A DNA stretch of 64,000 bases from Cronobacter condimenti 1330 (GCF_001277255.1 NZ_CP012264.1:372001-436000), one strand, 5' to 3'. Shown: positions 1 through 10,090, counted from the stretch's first letter. Translations and numbers: made by a program. The notes: generated by a model not told the origin, from the letters alone.

Positions 1-44
1 CAACCGCGGGGGTAAAGGTAAATTACTCGTTAATGCCGCCGAAC

Positions 45-548
45 TCAAGCCGGACGGGCAAGGCCTGCTTCGTCATTAGCGCTTTCGCTAAGGTTATGGT
101 CATACGCCAGCAGGATAAGCTTATCTTCCAGCGCGAAACGGGCGGCAAGCGCCTCGCCGATACCGGAAAGCGCTTCCTGAAACTCCAGGCAGTTATCGTG
201 ATCAATGGCGCTTTCCAGATGGGTATCGTAGAAATCCATGATCTGCTGGGTGTTAGATTCCAGCTGAGGATAGATTTGCGTGGCGGCGACCAGCGGGCTG
301 GTGCCTTCCATTTCGCTGATGACACGTTCGTAAATATTGAAATGACCGGCGGAAAGATAATCCACCAGGCAGTGGCAAAAATCGTCCAGCGCTTGTTCAT
401 TCAGCGTAGTCATCGGCTCCTTGCCGGGCTTGATGCCGACCATCTTGTAATAGGTGACTAACAGATGGTTGCGGGCACCAAGCCAACGATCAACTAACTC
501 ATTACTCCCACCAACGCGTTCCGTCAGACTTTTTAGCTGGTTTAGCAT
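45..548 (-). CDS. rsd: Rsd, anti-sigma-70 regulator of sigma D
   Basis: Rsd binds region 4 of the housekeeping sigma factor RpoD in the cytoplasm and, in stationary phase, shifts RNA polymerase toward alternative sigma factors. The 167-residue product begins MLNQLKSLTERVGG and matches E. coli Rsd (158 aa by recollection) over its helical body. An in-frame extension of 32 codons exists upstream, but the ATG at 548 aligns with the family start, so I chose it. The C-terminal tail (SANDEAGLARPA) is probably variable. The gene is divergent from nudC with about 100 bp between them, as in E. coli. In E. coli thiC lies beyond the end of rsd; only 44 bases of that side are visible here and they hold no recognisable feature. 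Confidence 0.95.
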   Translation of the reverse strand: MLNQLKSLTERVGGSNELVDRWLGARNHLLVTYYKMVGIKPGKEPMTTLNEQALDDFCHCLVDYLSAGHFNIYERVISEMEGTSPLVAATQIYPQLESNTQQIMDFYDTHLESAIDHDNCLEFQEALSGIGEALAARFALEDKLILLAYDHNLSESANDEAGLARPA

Positions 549-650
549 GATCGACTCCATGAGATATAAGATGTAAAAACGCAAATGACCCAAAATATGT
601 AAGAACAATGTTAATAACGTGCCAGTGACGCAGAGGTAGTGCAATCAATT

Positions 651-1424
651 ATGGAACGTACACTAGAAAATTTAGACCATGGCTGGTGGATAGTCAGCCA
701 AGAACAGAAATTATGGCTGCCAAAAGCAGAATTACCTTACGGCCATGCGGCGGATTTTGGTCTTGTGGGCGAAAAAGCGCTCCAAATCGGCACCTGGGAA
801 GACGCGCCGGTATGGTTGGTGTTGCAAAAGCGTGACGAGGAGATGGGCTCGGTACGACAGCTCATCGATCAGGAGGCCGGGCTGTTTCAGCTTGCCGGTC
901 GCGGAGTGCAGCTCGCCGAGTTTTACCGCTCGCATAAATATTGCGGCTACTGCGGGCATGAGATGCATCCGAGCAAAACGGAATGGGCGATGCTCTGCGG
1001 ACACTGCCGCGAACGCTACTATCCGCAAATCGCGCCGTGCATTATCGTCGCAATCCGCCGTGACGATAAAATTTTGCTGGCGCAGCATGCGCGTCACCGC
1101 AACGGCGTTTACACCGTGCTGGCCGGGTTTGTCGAAGTGGGCGAGACGCTTGAGCAGGCGGTCGCGCGCGAGGTGATGGAAGAGAGCAGCATTCGTGTAA
1201 AAAACCTGCGCTACGTGACCTCCCAGCCGTGGCCGTTCCCGCAGTCGCTGATGACCGCCTTTACCGCAGAGTATGACAGCGGCGAAATTAACATCGACCC
1301 GAAAGAGCTTATCGACGCTGGCTGGTACCGCTATGACCAGTTGCCGTTGTTGCCCGCGCCAGGCACCGTGGCGCGCCGCCTGATAGAAGATACGGTGGCG
1401 CGCTGCCGGGCAGACTACGAATGA
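651..1424 (+). CDS. nudC: NADH pyrophosphatase / NAD-cap hydrolase NudC
   Basis: Nudix hydrolase that splits NAD(H) into NMN(H) and AMP and removes NAD caps from RNA 5' ends. The product has 257 residues, the E. coli length. Visible features are a four-cysteine zinc ribbon (CGYCGHE about residue 98, CGHCRERYY about 116), the Nudix box at about residues 160-182 (GFVEVGETLEQAVAREVMEE) and the NADH-family SQPWPFPQS motif after it. The near-invariant Nudix-box glycine following the EE pair is serine here (EESSI, against EESGI in E. coli). A GTG four codons upstream (639) is possible, but MERTLENLDHGWW from ATG 651 aligns without gaps to E. coli MDRIIEKLDHGWW. hemE follows 40 bp downstream. Confidence 0.95.
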   Translation: MERTLENLDHGWWIVSQEQKLWLPKAELPYGHAADFGLVGEKALQIGTWEDAPVWLVLQKRDEEMGSVRQLIDQEAGLFQLAGRGVQLAEFYRSHKYCGYCGHEMHPSKTEWAMLCGHCRERYYPQIAPCIIVAIRRDDKILLAQHARHRNGVYTVLAGFVEVGETLEQAVAREVMEESSIRVKNLRYVTSQPWPFPQSLMTAFTAEYDSGEINIDPKELIDAGWYRYDQLPLLPAPGTVARRLIEDTVARCRADYE

Positions 1425-1464
1425 CGTGATACAATGGCGCCCTGACGCTTGAGGAATAAGAAAA

Positions 1465-2529
1465 ATGACCGAACTGAAAAACGATCGTTACCTGCGTGCC
1501 CTGCAACGCCAGCCTGTAGATGTCACGCCGGTGTGGATGATGAGGCAGGCGGGGCGCTATCTGCCGGAATATAAGGCCACTCGCGCGCAGGCGGGCGATT
1601 TTATGTCACTTTGCAAAAACGCTGAGCTGGCGTGCGAAGTGACGCTACAGCCGCTGCGCCGTTATCCGCTTGATGCGGCGATCCTGTTTTCGGACATTCT
1701 GACGATTCCGGATGCGATGGGGCTGGGACTCTATTTTGAAGCAGGCGAAGGCCCGCGTTTTACCTCGCCGATTACGGGCAAAGCGGATGTCGAAAAACTG
1801 CCGGTGCCGGACCCGGAGCAGGAGCTTGGCTATGTGATGAACGCGGTGCGTACCATTCGTCGCGAACTCAAAGGCGAGGTGCCGCTGATTGGTTTTTCCG
1901 GAAGCCCCTGGACGCTTGCAACGTACATGGTTGAAGGCGGCAGCAGCAAGGCGTTTACCGTTATTAAGAAAATGATGTACGCCGAACCACAGACGCTGCA
2001 TCTGCTGCTCGATAAGCTTGCGCAAAGCGTCACGCTGTACCTGAACGCGCAGATCCGCGCGGGTGCGCAGTCGGTGATGATTTTTGATACATGGGGCGGT
2101 GTGTTGACCGGGCGCGACTATCAGCAATTTTCGCTCTATTACATGCATAAGATCGTCGACGGATTACTGCGTGAAAACGAAGGTCGTCGCGTGCCGGTGA
2201 CGCTCTTTACTAAAGGCGGCGGTCAGTGGCTGGAGGCGATAGCGGACACCGGTTGCGACGCGCTGGGCCTCGACTGGACAACGGATATCGCGGATGCGCG
2301 CCGTCGTGTGGGTCACAAGGTGGCGCTGCAGGGCAACATGGATCCGTCGATGCTTTACGCATCTCCTGCCCGTATCGAAGAAGAAGTGGCGTCTATACTT
2401 GCTGGTTTCGGCCACGGTGAAGGCCATGTGTTCAATCTGGGGCATGGTATTCATCAGGATGTGCCTCCGGAACATGCGGGGGCCTTCGTCGAGGCGGTTC
2501 ACCGCTTATCGGCGCCTTATCATCAGTAA
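1465..2529 (+). CDS. hemE: Uroporphyrinogen decarboxylase HemE
   Basis: Cytoplasmic haem-pathway enzyme that decarboxylates the four acetate side chains of uroporphyrinogen III to give coproporphyrinogen III. The 354-residue protein is full length. It shows the N-terminal signature PVWMMRQAGRYLPEY (about residues 19-33), the catalytic-aspartate segment ILFSDILTIPDAMG (about 73-86) and the C-terminal NLGHGI motif. A GAGGAATAAGAAAA stretch just before the ATG provides the ribosome site. It lies between nudC and nfi; nfi starts 9 bp after its stop, so hemE and nfi are probably co-transcribed and translationally close. Confidence 0.97.
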   Translation: MTELKNDRYLRALQRQPVDVTPVWMMRQAGRYLPEYKATRAQAGDFMSLCKNAELACEVTLQPLRRYPLDAAILFSDILTIPDAMGLGLYFEAGEGPRFTSPITGKADVEKLPVPDPEQELGYVMNAVRTIRRELKGEVPLIGFSGSPWTLATYMVEGGSSKAFTVIKKMMYAEPQTLHLLLDKLAQSVTLYLNAQIRAGAQSVMIFDTWGGVLTGRDYQQFSLYYMHKIVDGLLRENEGRRVPVTLFTKGGGQWLEAIADTGCDALGLDWTTDIADARRRVGHKVALQGNMDPSMLYASPARIEEEVASILAGFGHGEGHVFNLGHGIHQDVPPEHAGAFVEAVHRLSAPYHQ

Positions 2530-2538
2530 GGAGAAACT

Positions 2539-3210
2539 ATGGATCTCGCGACGCTACGCGCACAACAAATCGAACTGGCCTCAAATGTGGTCCGGGAGGA
2601 CCGGTTAAATGAGGATCCGCCGACAATTATCGGCGGGGCGGATGTCGGGTTTGAACAGGGCGGCGAAGTGACGCGAGCGGCCATGGTGCTACTGAAATAT
2701 CCCTCACTGGAACTGCTGGAGTATCAGGTAGCGCGTATTCCTACCACCATGCCGTATATTCCCGGCTTTCTGTCCTTTCGCGAATACCCGGCGCTGCTTG
2801 CCGCCTGGGAAATGCTCTCCAGAAAGCCGGATTTACTCTTTGTCGACGGGCACGGTATTTCGCATCCACGTCGTCTCGGCGTGGCCAGCCACTTCGGTAT
2901 GCTGGTAGATGTGCCAACCATTGGCGTTGCGAAAAAACGGCTCTGCGGTAAGTTTGAGCCGCTCTCCGATGAACCGGGTGCTGTCGCACCGCTGATGGAT
3001 AAAGGCGAGCAGCTGGCATGGGTATGGCGCAGCAAGGCGCGCTGTAACCCGCTGTTTGTCTCCACAGGGCACAGGGTCAGCATTGATACCGCGCTGGGCT
3101 GGGTGCAGCGTTGCACGAAAGGCTACCGCCTGCCAGAACCGACGCGCTGGGCGGATGCGGTCGCATCGGGTCGGCCTGCCTTTCTACGATGGCAGGAAAT
3201 TCAGGGGTGA
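2539..3210 (+). CDS. nfi: Endonuclease V (deoxyinosine 3'-endonuclease)
   Basis: DNA repair nuclease that nicks one base 3' to deoxyinosine and other deaminated bases. The 223-residue protein carries the family motifs: GGADVGF with the first metal-binding aspartate (about residue 35), PYIPGFLSFRE (about 73-83, the lesion-pocket and wedge segment) and FVDGHGISHPRRLG with the second aspartate (about 109). Start ATG at 2539 has AAGGAG nine bases upstream. It is immediately downstream of hemE, the E. coli order. No anomalies seen. Confidence 0.96.
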   Translation: MDLATLRAQQIELASNVVREDRLNEDPPTIIGGADVGFEQGGEVTRAAMVLLKYPSLELLEYQVARIPTTMPYIPGFLSFREYPALLAAWEMLSRKPDLLFVDGHGISHPRRLGVASHFGMLVDVPTIGVAKKRLCGKFEPLSDEPGAVAPLMDKGEQLAWVWRSKARCNPLFVSTGHRVSIDTALGWVQRCTKGYRLPEPTRWADAVASGRPAFLRWQEIQG

Positions 3211-3253
3211 TTCAGGTACACTGCCGCTCATTATCGGTTTGTGAGACGCCACT

Positions 3254-3844
3254 ATGTTACAAAACCCTATTCACCTGCGGCTGGAAAAGCTGGAAGCCTG
3301 GCAGCATGTGACGTTTATGGCCTCGCTGTGCGAGCGCATGTACCCGAATTACGCCATGTTTTGCCAGCAGACCGGTTTCGGTGATGCGCAGCTTTACCGC
3401 CGCATTCTCGATCTGGTCTGGGAAACGCTGACGGTAAAAGATGCCAAAGTGAATTTCGACAACCAGCTCGAAAAGCTCGAAGAGGCGATTCCCGTGGCAG
3501 AAGATTATGACCTGTATGGCGTGTATCCGGCCATTGACGCCTGCGTGGCGTTAAGCGAGCTGGTTCACTCACGTCTTAGCGGTGAAACGCTGGAGCATGC
3601 AATTGACGTCAGCGAAACCTCTATCACCACGGTTGCGATGCTGGAGATGACGCAGGCGGGCCGCGAAATGACCGACGACGAGCTGAAAGCGAACCCGGCG
3701 GTGGAGCAGGAATGGGATATCCAGTGGGAAATTTTCCGTCTGCTGGCGGCCTGTGAAGAACGCGATATTGAACTGATAAAAGGTCTGCGTGCAGACCTGC
3801 GCGAGGATGGAACCAGTAATATCGGTATAAATTTGCAGCAATGA
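3254..3844 (+). CDS. yjaG: YjaG, DUF416 family protein
   Basis: Conserved 196-residue enterobacterial protein of the DUF416 family with no established function. It appears soluble, acidic and largely helical (many ERMYPNY / LEKLEEAIP type segments), with no signal peptide or membrane segment and no catalytic motif I recognise. It sits 43 bp after nfi and upstream of hupA, the E. coli order. I infer only that it is a core, conserved gene. Confidence 0.92.
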   Translation: MLQNPIHLRLEKLEAWQHVTFMASLCERMYPNYAMFCQQTGFGDAQLYRRILDLVWETLTVKDAKVNFDNQLEKLEEAIPVAEDYDLYGVYPAIDACVALSELVHSRLSGETLEHAIDVSETSITTVAMLEMTQAGREMTDDELKANPAVEQEWDIQWEIFRLLAACEERDIELIKGLRADLREDGTSNIGINLQQ

Positions 3845-4030
3845 GACAATAAAACGTGATTTACAGCCTGTTTTGTCGTACCTGAAGGCTTCCAATTAGC
3901 CCCCCGTCTGGTCTACATTTGGGAGGCGAAAAAAAGTGGCTATCGGTGCGTGTATGCAGGAGAGTGCTTTCAAGGCATTTCCGTCGCACTCGATGCTTAG
4001 CAAGCGATAAACACATTGTAAGGATAACTT

Positions 4031-4303
4031 ATGAATAAGACTCAACTGATTGATGTAATTGCAGACAAGGCTGACCTGTCTAAAGCGCAAGCGAAAGCTG
4101 CTCTGGAATCCACTCTGGCTGCGATTACTGAGTCTCTGAAAGAAGGCGATGCTGTACAGCTGGTTGGTTTCGGTACCTTCAAAGTGAACCACCGCGCTGA
4201 GCGTACTGGCCGCAACCCGCAGACTGGTAAAGAAATCAAAATCGCTGCAGCTAACGTGCCGGCTTTCGTTTCTGGCAAAGCACTGAAAGACGCTGTTAAG
4301 TAA
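4031..4303 (+). CDS. hupA: DNA-binding protein HU-alpha
   Basis: Small basic nucleoid protein that bends and compacts DNA as the HU alpha2 or alpha-beta dimer. The 90-residue product starts MNKTQLIDVIADKA and contains the beta-arm signature around residues 46-65 (GFGTFKVNHRAERTGRNPQ) with the intercalating proline of the RNPQTG segment. Codon use looks highly biased, as expected for an abundant protein. AAGGATAACTT precedes the ATG. It is preceded by a 186-bp upstream region (its own promoter, not resolved here) and followed by an intrinsic terminator at 4333-4352. Confidence 0.98.
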   Translation: MNKTQLIDVIADKADLSKAQAKAALESTLAAITESLKEGDAVQLVGFGTFKVNHRAERTGRNPQTGKEIKIAAANVPAFVSGKALKDAVK

Positions 4304-4308
4304 ACCGC

Positions 4309-5007
4309 GTGGCAGTGAAAGGTTTTAACGAAGGGGCGAGAACGCCCCTTTTGTTTGGCTGGCGTATGCTGGCGCTGGCAGGCGCGCTATTCCTCTGTGC
4401 TTGTCGTTCTACCCCGGACATTCCCCCCTTTACCGCCAGCGGCTATCTCGCCGATGACGGCGTCGTGCGCCTGTGGCGCAAAGATAATAATGATGGCTCT
4501 GTTCATCTGCTGGCGGCATTCAGCCCGTGGTCTGGTGATAAAACGTCACTGAGCGATTACCGCTGGCAGGATGATGCGCTGGCATCCGTGGATTACCGTC
4601 TTGAGGGTAAACACCCGGAGCAGGTAAAAGTGCGTTTTGATGACCATGGCGGGCTGAGCTTTATGCAACGCGATGTGAACGGGCAAAAGCAGCAGCTCTC
4701 AAGCGACCAGATTGCCTTGTGGCAATATCGTGCGACCCAGATGCGTAATACCAGCGACGCGTTGCGTGCGGGCCGCGTGGTGTTGCGTCAGGGGCGCTGG
4801 AACCCTGACGGCACGATGACCACCTGCGAGGGGCAAACGGTGCAACCCGAACTGGACAGAAGGGCGCTCTCACGCCTGGAGGAACGCCAGCGCCATGCGA
4901 AGGCGCGCGTCAGCGCCGCCTGGCTCGAAGCGCCTGAAGGGACTCAGCTTCTGCTGGTCGCCAACGAAGACTTTTGCGCCTGGCAGCCGAAGCCTGACAG
5001 TTTTTGA
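4309..5007 (+). CDS. yjaH: YjaH, DUF1481 lipoprotein-like protein
   Basis: Conserved enterobacterial protein of unknown function (DUF1481). Taken from the GTG at 4309 it has 232 residues, close to my recollection of the E. coli length (231). A hydrophobic segment LALAGALFLCAC (about residues 21-32) ends in a lipobox-like LCAC cysteine, so the product is probably a lipoprotein with a periplasmic body. The start is uncertain. No Shine-Dalgarno precedes 4309, and the hupA terminator (4333-4352) lies inside the first codons. TTG at 4351 gives MFGWRMLALAG, a well-formed signal peptide, while ATG at 4366 would leave a signal with no positive charge. The zraP-zraS-zraR genes that follow in E. coli are absent. 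Confidence 0.8.
   Translation: MAVKGFNEGARTPLLFGWRMLALAGALFLCACRSTPDIPPFTASGYLADDGVVRLWRKDNNDGSVHLLAAFSPWSGDKTSLSDYRWQDDALASVDYRLEGKHPEQVKVRFDDHGGLSFMQRDVNGQKQQLSSDQIALWQYRATQMRNTSDALRAGRVVLRQGRWNPDGTMTTCEGQTVQPELDRRALSRLEERQRHAKARVSAAWLEAPEGTQLLLVANEDFCAWQPKPDSF
4333..4352 (+). terminator. Intrinsic terminator of hupA
   Basis: A GGGGCG stem pairs with CGCCCC across an AGAA tetraloop and is followed by TTTTG. It lies 29 bp after the hupA stop and overlaps the 5' end of the yjaH reading frame, so the termination signal and the first codons of yjaH share sequence. Confidence 0.8.
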
Positions 5008-5014
5008 GCTCAAT

Positions 5015-5044
5015 AAAAAAGCGACGGTATTGCCGTCGCTTTTG
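5015..5044. terminator. Bidirectional terminator between yjaH and purD
   Basis: AGCGACGG pairs with CCGTCGCT around a TATTG loop, with an A-run before it and a T-run after it. It can serve yjaH on the plus strand and purD on the minus strand, whose stop codons face each other. Confidence 0.85.
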
Positions 5045-5072
5045 GGTTTAAGCCTGTCTGACCTACGGTGGG

Positions 5073-6371
5073 TTATTTTTCCTGTTCGCGCGCAATCGCG
5101 CGGTAGCCGATGTCCTTACGACAGAAGCGGTTATCCCAGTGAATATCTTCCGCTAAGCGATAAGCGCGTGCCTGTGCCTGCGCCACGCTGTCGCCGAGGG
5201 CTGTCACGCAGAGCACTCGACCGCCGCTTGTGACGACGCGGTCGTCATCACGCAGCATGGTCCCGGCATGAAAGACTTTGCCGTCACCATTAGCAATCTC
5301 TTCAATGGGCAGGCCGTGAATGACATCACCAGTACGGTAATCGCCCGGATAACCGCCAGCGGCCATGACCACGCCAAGTGACGGACGCGGATCCCACTGC
5401 GACTTCACCGTATTGAGTTTGCCGTCGCAGGCCGCAAGACAGAGCTCCACCAGATCGGACTGCAAACGCATCATGATCGGCTGTGTTTCCGGGTCCCCAA
5501 AGCGGCAGTTAAATTCGATAACCTTCGGATTGCCCTGTTTATCGATCATCAGGCCCGCATACAGGAAGCCGGTGTAGGTATTACCTTCCGCCGCCATGCC
5601 GCGCACCGTTGGCCATATGACGCGCTCCATGGTGCGCTGGAAAACCTCGTCGGTCACAACCGGTGCCGGGGAATATGCGCCCATACCGCCGGTGTTCAGG
5701 CCCGTGTCGCCGTCGCCCACGCGTTTGTGATCCTGGCTGGTGGCCATCGGCTCAACGTGCTCGCCGTCTACCATCACGATGAAGCTGGCTTCTTCGCCAT
5801 CCAGGAACTCTTCGACGACGATGCGGTGTCCTGCGTCGCCAAAGGCGTTGCCGGCCAGCATGTCGAGTACGGCCGCCTCGGCTTCAGCGAGCGTCATTGC
5901 AACGATAACGCCTTTTCCCGCCGCCAGACCGTCAGCCTTAATCACAATAGGCGCGCCTTTTTCACGGATGTAAGCCAGCGCCGGTTCGGTTTCCGTGAAG
6001 TTCTGGTATTCCGCGGTCGGGATACGATGGCGCGCCAGAAAATCTTTGCTAAAAGCTTTGGAGCCTTCCAGCTGCGCGGCACCTTTCGTCGGTCCGAAGA
6101 TTTTCAGGCCCGCTGCGCGGAACGCATCTACCACGCCGATAACCAGCGGCGCTTCCGGCCCGACAATCGTCAGGTCAATGTTTTCACGTTGTGCAAAGCG
6201 CAGCAGCGCGGGAATGTCGGTCGGGTTGATAGCGACGTTTTGCAGCGCAGGTTCCAGCGCCGTACCAGCGTTACCCGGTGCGACAAACACAGTTTCAACC
6301 CGCGGCGACTGAACCGCTTTCCAGGCCAGCGCGTGTTCGCGCCCGCCGTTGCCAATCACTAATACTTTCAT
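5073..6371 (-). CDS. purD: Phosphoribosylamine-glycine ligase PurD
   Basis: GAR synthetase of de novo purine synthesis: joins glycine to 5-phosphoribosylamine using ATP. The 432-residue protein has an N-terminal Rossmann-like segment (MKVLVIGNGGREHALAW), an ATP-grasp domain with the nucleotide loop GLAAGKGVIVA (about residues 148-158), the GARS signature RFGDPE (about 290) and a C-terminal domain. It is the second gene of the purHD operon: it begins 13 bp after the purH stop, and transcription comes from the PurR-controlled promoter upstream of purH. Confidence 0.97.
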   Translation of the reverse strand: MKVLVIGNGGREHALAWKAVQSPRVETVFVAPGNAGTALEPALQNVAINPTDIPALLRFAQRENIDLTIVGPEAPLVIGVVDAFRAAGLKIFGPTKGAAQLEGSKAFSKDFLARHRIPTAEYQNFTETEPALAYIREKGAPIVIKADGLAAGKGVIVAMTLAEAEAAVLDMLAGNAFGDAGHRIVVEEFLDGEEASFIVMVDGEHVEPMATSQDHKRVGDGDTGLNTGGMGAYSPAPVVTDEVFQRTMERVIWPTVRGMAAEGNTYTGFLYAGLMIDKQGNPKVIEFNCRFGDPETQPIMMRLQSDLVELCLAACDGKLNTVKSQWDPRPSLGVVMAAGGYPGDYRTGDVIHGLPIEEIANGDGKVFHAGTMLRDDDRVVTSGGRVLCVTALGDSVAQAQARAYRLAEDIHWDNRFCRKDIGYRAIAREQEK

Positions 6372-6384
6372 CGTGGCTCCGTTA

Positions 6385-7974
6385 TTAATGGCGGAAATGG
6401 CGCATGTCGGTGAAGATCATGGCAATGCCGTGTTCGTCGGCGGCGGCGATAACTTCCTCATCGCGAATCGAACCGCCCGGCTGAATCACGCAGGTAATGC
6501 CGACGGCAGCGGCGGCGTCGATGCCATCGCGGAACGGGAAGAACGCATCAGACGCCATGGCAGAGCCTTTTACTTCCAGCCCTTCGTCACCCGCCTTGAT
6601 GCCTGCTATCTTTGCGGAGTACACACGGCTCATCTGACCGGCGCCGATGCCGATAGTCATATTCTCTTTGGCGTATACGATAGCGTTCGATTTTACGAAC
6701 TTCGCCACTTTCCAACAGAAGAGAGCGTCGCGTAGCTCCTGCTCAGTCGGCTGGCGTTTGGTAACCACGCGCAAATCGTTTTGCGCCACCATACCGAGAT
6801 CGCGGTCCTGAACCAGCAGGCCGCCGTTAACACGTTTGAAATCCAGCCCCGGCACGCGAGACTGCCATTCGCCGCAAACCAGCACGCGCACGTTTTGCTT
6901 CGCCGCGGTGATCGCGAGGGCTTCTTCGCTGGCAGACGGCGCGATAATGACTTCAACGAACTGACGAGCAATAATCGCCTGCGCGGTTTCGGCATCCAGT
7001 TCGCGGTTAAACGCGATGATGCCGCCGAATGCGGAAGTCGGATCGGTTTTATAGGCGCGGTCATACGCGTCCAGAATCGAGTGGCTTACCGCCACGCCAC
7101 ACGGATTGGCATGCTTGACGATAACGCAGGCGGGCTCGCTGAACTCTTTAACGCACTCCAGCGCGGCATCGGTATCGGCGATGTTGTTATAAGAGAGCGC
7201 CTTCCCCTGAACCTGCAGCGCCGTTGCGACGGACGCTTCATTAATTTCTTCTTCTATATAGAAGGCAGCTTGTTGATGGCTGTTTTCGCCATAACGCATA
7301 TCCTGCTTCTTAATGAAATTCAGGTTTAGCGTACGCGGAAAGCGACCGGCGGGCTGTTTCGTCTCGCCATGATAGGCGGGCACCAGGCTTCCGAAGTAAT
7401 TCGCAATCATGCTGTCGTAGGCGGCAGTATGTTCGAAGGCTTTAATGGCCAGATCGAAACGGGTGTTGAAGGTCAGCGAACCGTCATTGGCATCTAGCTC
7501 TTCAATGATGGTGGTGTAATCGCTGCTCTTAACAACAATCGCGACATCTTTATGGTTCTTGGCAGCCGAGCGCACCATGGTTGGGCCGCCGATATCAATA
7601 TTCTCTACGGCATCTTCCAGCGTGCAGCCATCGCGCGCCACGGTCTGTGCAAACGGGTAGAGGTTTACCACGACCATATCAATCGCAGAGATACCGTGCT
7701 GCGCCATGATGTCATCATCCTGGCCACGACGCCCGAGAATGCCGCCATGCACTTTCGGGTGCAGCGTTTTAACGCGTCCATCCATCATCTCCGGAAAACC
7801 GGTGTAGTCAGATACTTCAGTCACCGGCAATCCGGCCTCTGCCAGCAGATGCGCAGTGCCGCCAGTAGAGAGCAGCTCGACGCCGCGTTCAGAAAGTGCG
7901 CGGGCGAATTCGACGATACCGGCTTTGTCAGAAACGCTGAGCAGAGCGCGGCGTACAGGACGACGTTGTTGCAT
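6385..7974 (-). CDS. purH: Bifunctional AICAR transformylase / IMP cyclohydrolase PurH
   Basis: Catalyses the last two steps to IMP: formylation of AICAR with 10-formyl-THF, then ring closure. The protein has 529 residues, the E. coli length. The N-terminal MGS-like cyclohydrolase domain (about 1-150) contains LLSTGGTAHLL and GRVKTLHPKVHGG. The C-terminal transformylase domain carries the catalytic Lys-His pair in CVIVKHANPCG (about residues 265-275). First gene of purHD, with a PurR box overlapping its promoter 120-135 bp upstream. Confidence 0.97.
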   Translation of the reverse strand: MQQRRPVRRALLSVSDKAGIVEFARALSERGVELLSTGGTAHLLAEAGLPVTEVSDYTGFPEMMDGRVKTLHPKVHGGILGRRGQDDDIMAQHGISAIDMVVVNLYPFAQTVARDGCTLEDAVENIDIGGPTMVRSAAKNHKDVAIVVKSSDYTTIIEELDANDGSLTFNTRFDLAIKAFEHTAAYDSMIANYFGSLVPAYHGETKQPAGRFPRTLNLNFIKKQDMRYGENSHQQAAFYIEEEINEASVATALQVQGKALSYNNIADTDAALECVKEFSEPACVIVKHANPCGVAVSHSILDAYDRAYKTDPTSAFGGIIAFNRELDAETAQAIIARQFVEVIIAPSASEEALAITAAKQNVRVLVCGEWQSRVPGLDFKRVNGGLLVQDRDLGMVAQNDLRVVTKRQPTEQELRDALFCWKVAKFVKSNAIVYAKENMTIGIGAGQMSRVYSAKIAGIKAGDEGLEVKGSAMASDAFFPFRDGIDAAAAVGITCVIQPGGSIRDEEVIAAADEHGIAMIFTDMRHFRH

Positions 7975-8087
7975 GTATAAATCCCCTGGATTTGATCATT
8001 ACAGAAGAGCGTGAGCGAAATTCCTGCGTTTGTGGGCAGAAATCTGGCTAATGCACCTCGAGGATACATTATCAATAATAGCGCGAT

Positions 8088-8109
8088 ATTGTAGCGAAAA
8101 CGTTTGCGT
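8088..8109 (-). promoter_or_regulatory. purHD promoter -10 with PurR operator
   Basis: GCGAAAACGTTTGCGT at 8094-8109 (ACGCAAACGTTTTCGC on the minus strand) closely matches the 16-bp PurR consensus ACGCAAACGTTTGCGT and is nearly palindromic. It abuts a minus-strand TACAAT -10 at 8088-8093, so PurR with hypoxanthine or guanine would block RNA polymerase directly. This is the known arrangement at E. coli purHD. Confidence 0.9.
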
Positions 8110-8226
8110 GCCGCTCGCGAAATTTCGGTTTATAAGGGCTTTGTGGATAACTCTGTGCGCAAATGCGTATAACCAAGGGTTTTGCTGGGGAATGCAGCAG
8201 TCAGTCATTTTTGTGACATTTTTCTG

Positions 8227-8254
8227 TTGCGGTGAAAAGAGAACTCCCTATAAT
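8227..8254 (+). promoter_or_regulatory. rRNA operon promoter P1
   Basis: TTGCGG (-35, 8227-8232), 16-bp spacer and TATAAT (-10, 8249-8254), followed by a GC-rich discriminator GCGCC. The CTCCCTATAATGCGCC context is that of E. coli rrn P1 promoters, which respond to growth rate and ppGpp/DksA. AT-rich DNA upstream (about 8160-8226) is where UP-element and Fis sites would be, but I did not define individual sites. Confidence 0.9.
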
Positions 8255-8334
8255 GCGCCTCCATCGACACGGCGCTGATGCGAAACATCATACAGCGACG
8301 GTAAGTCGGAAAGAGAAAAACCTGAAATTAAGGG

Positions 8335-8362
8335 TTGACTCTGAAAGAGGAAAGCGTAATAT
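8335..8362 (+). promoter_or_regulatory. rRNA operon promoter P2
   Basis: TTGACT (-35, 8335-8340), 16-bp spacer, TAATAT (-10, 8357-8362), about 110 bp downstream of P1, the usual tandem arrangement. Confidence 0.87.
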
Positions 8363-8401
8363 ACGCCACCTCGCGACAGCAGGCTGCAGGCCGCGTCGCA
8401 C

Positions 8402-8439
8402 CGCTCTTTAACAATTTATCAGACAATCTGTGTGGGCAC
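8402..8439 (+). promoter_or_regulatory. rrn leader boxA and RNase III processing arm
   Basis: CGCTCTTTAACA at 8402-8413 is the boxA antitermination element (Nus factors). 8418-8439 is complementary to 10113-10134 downstream of 16S (allowing G-U pairs), forming the long stem that RNase III cuts to release pre-16S RNA. A second boxA (TGCTCTTTAACA) is at 10320-10331 ahead of the 23S gene. Confidence 0.85.
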
Positions 8440-8550
8440 TCGGGGCACTGATATCTTAACGTCTTCGGACGATAAATGAATATCAAGTCTCAAGTGAACA
8501 ACAGTTAATTCATTACGAACTAACAGTTTAATTCTTTGAGCATCAAACTT

Positions 8551-10090
<1,540 letters not shown>

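Noticed and set aside
1..44. Possible thiC leader (TPP riboswitch) before rsd
   Set aside because: thiC follows rsd in E. coli, but only 44 bases are visible on that side and they show no riboswitch motif.
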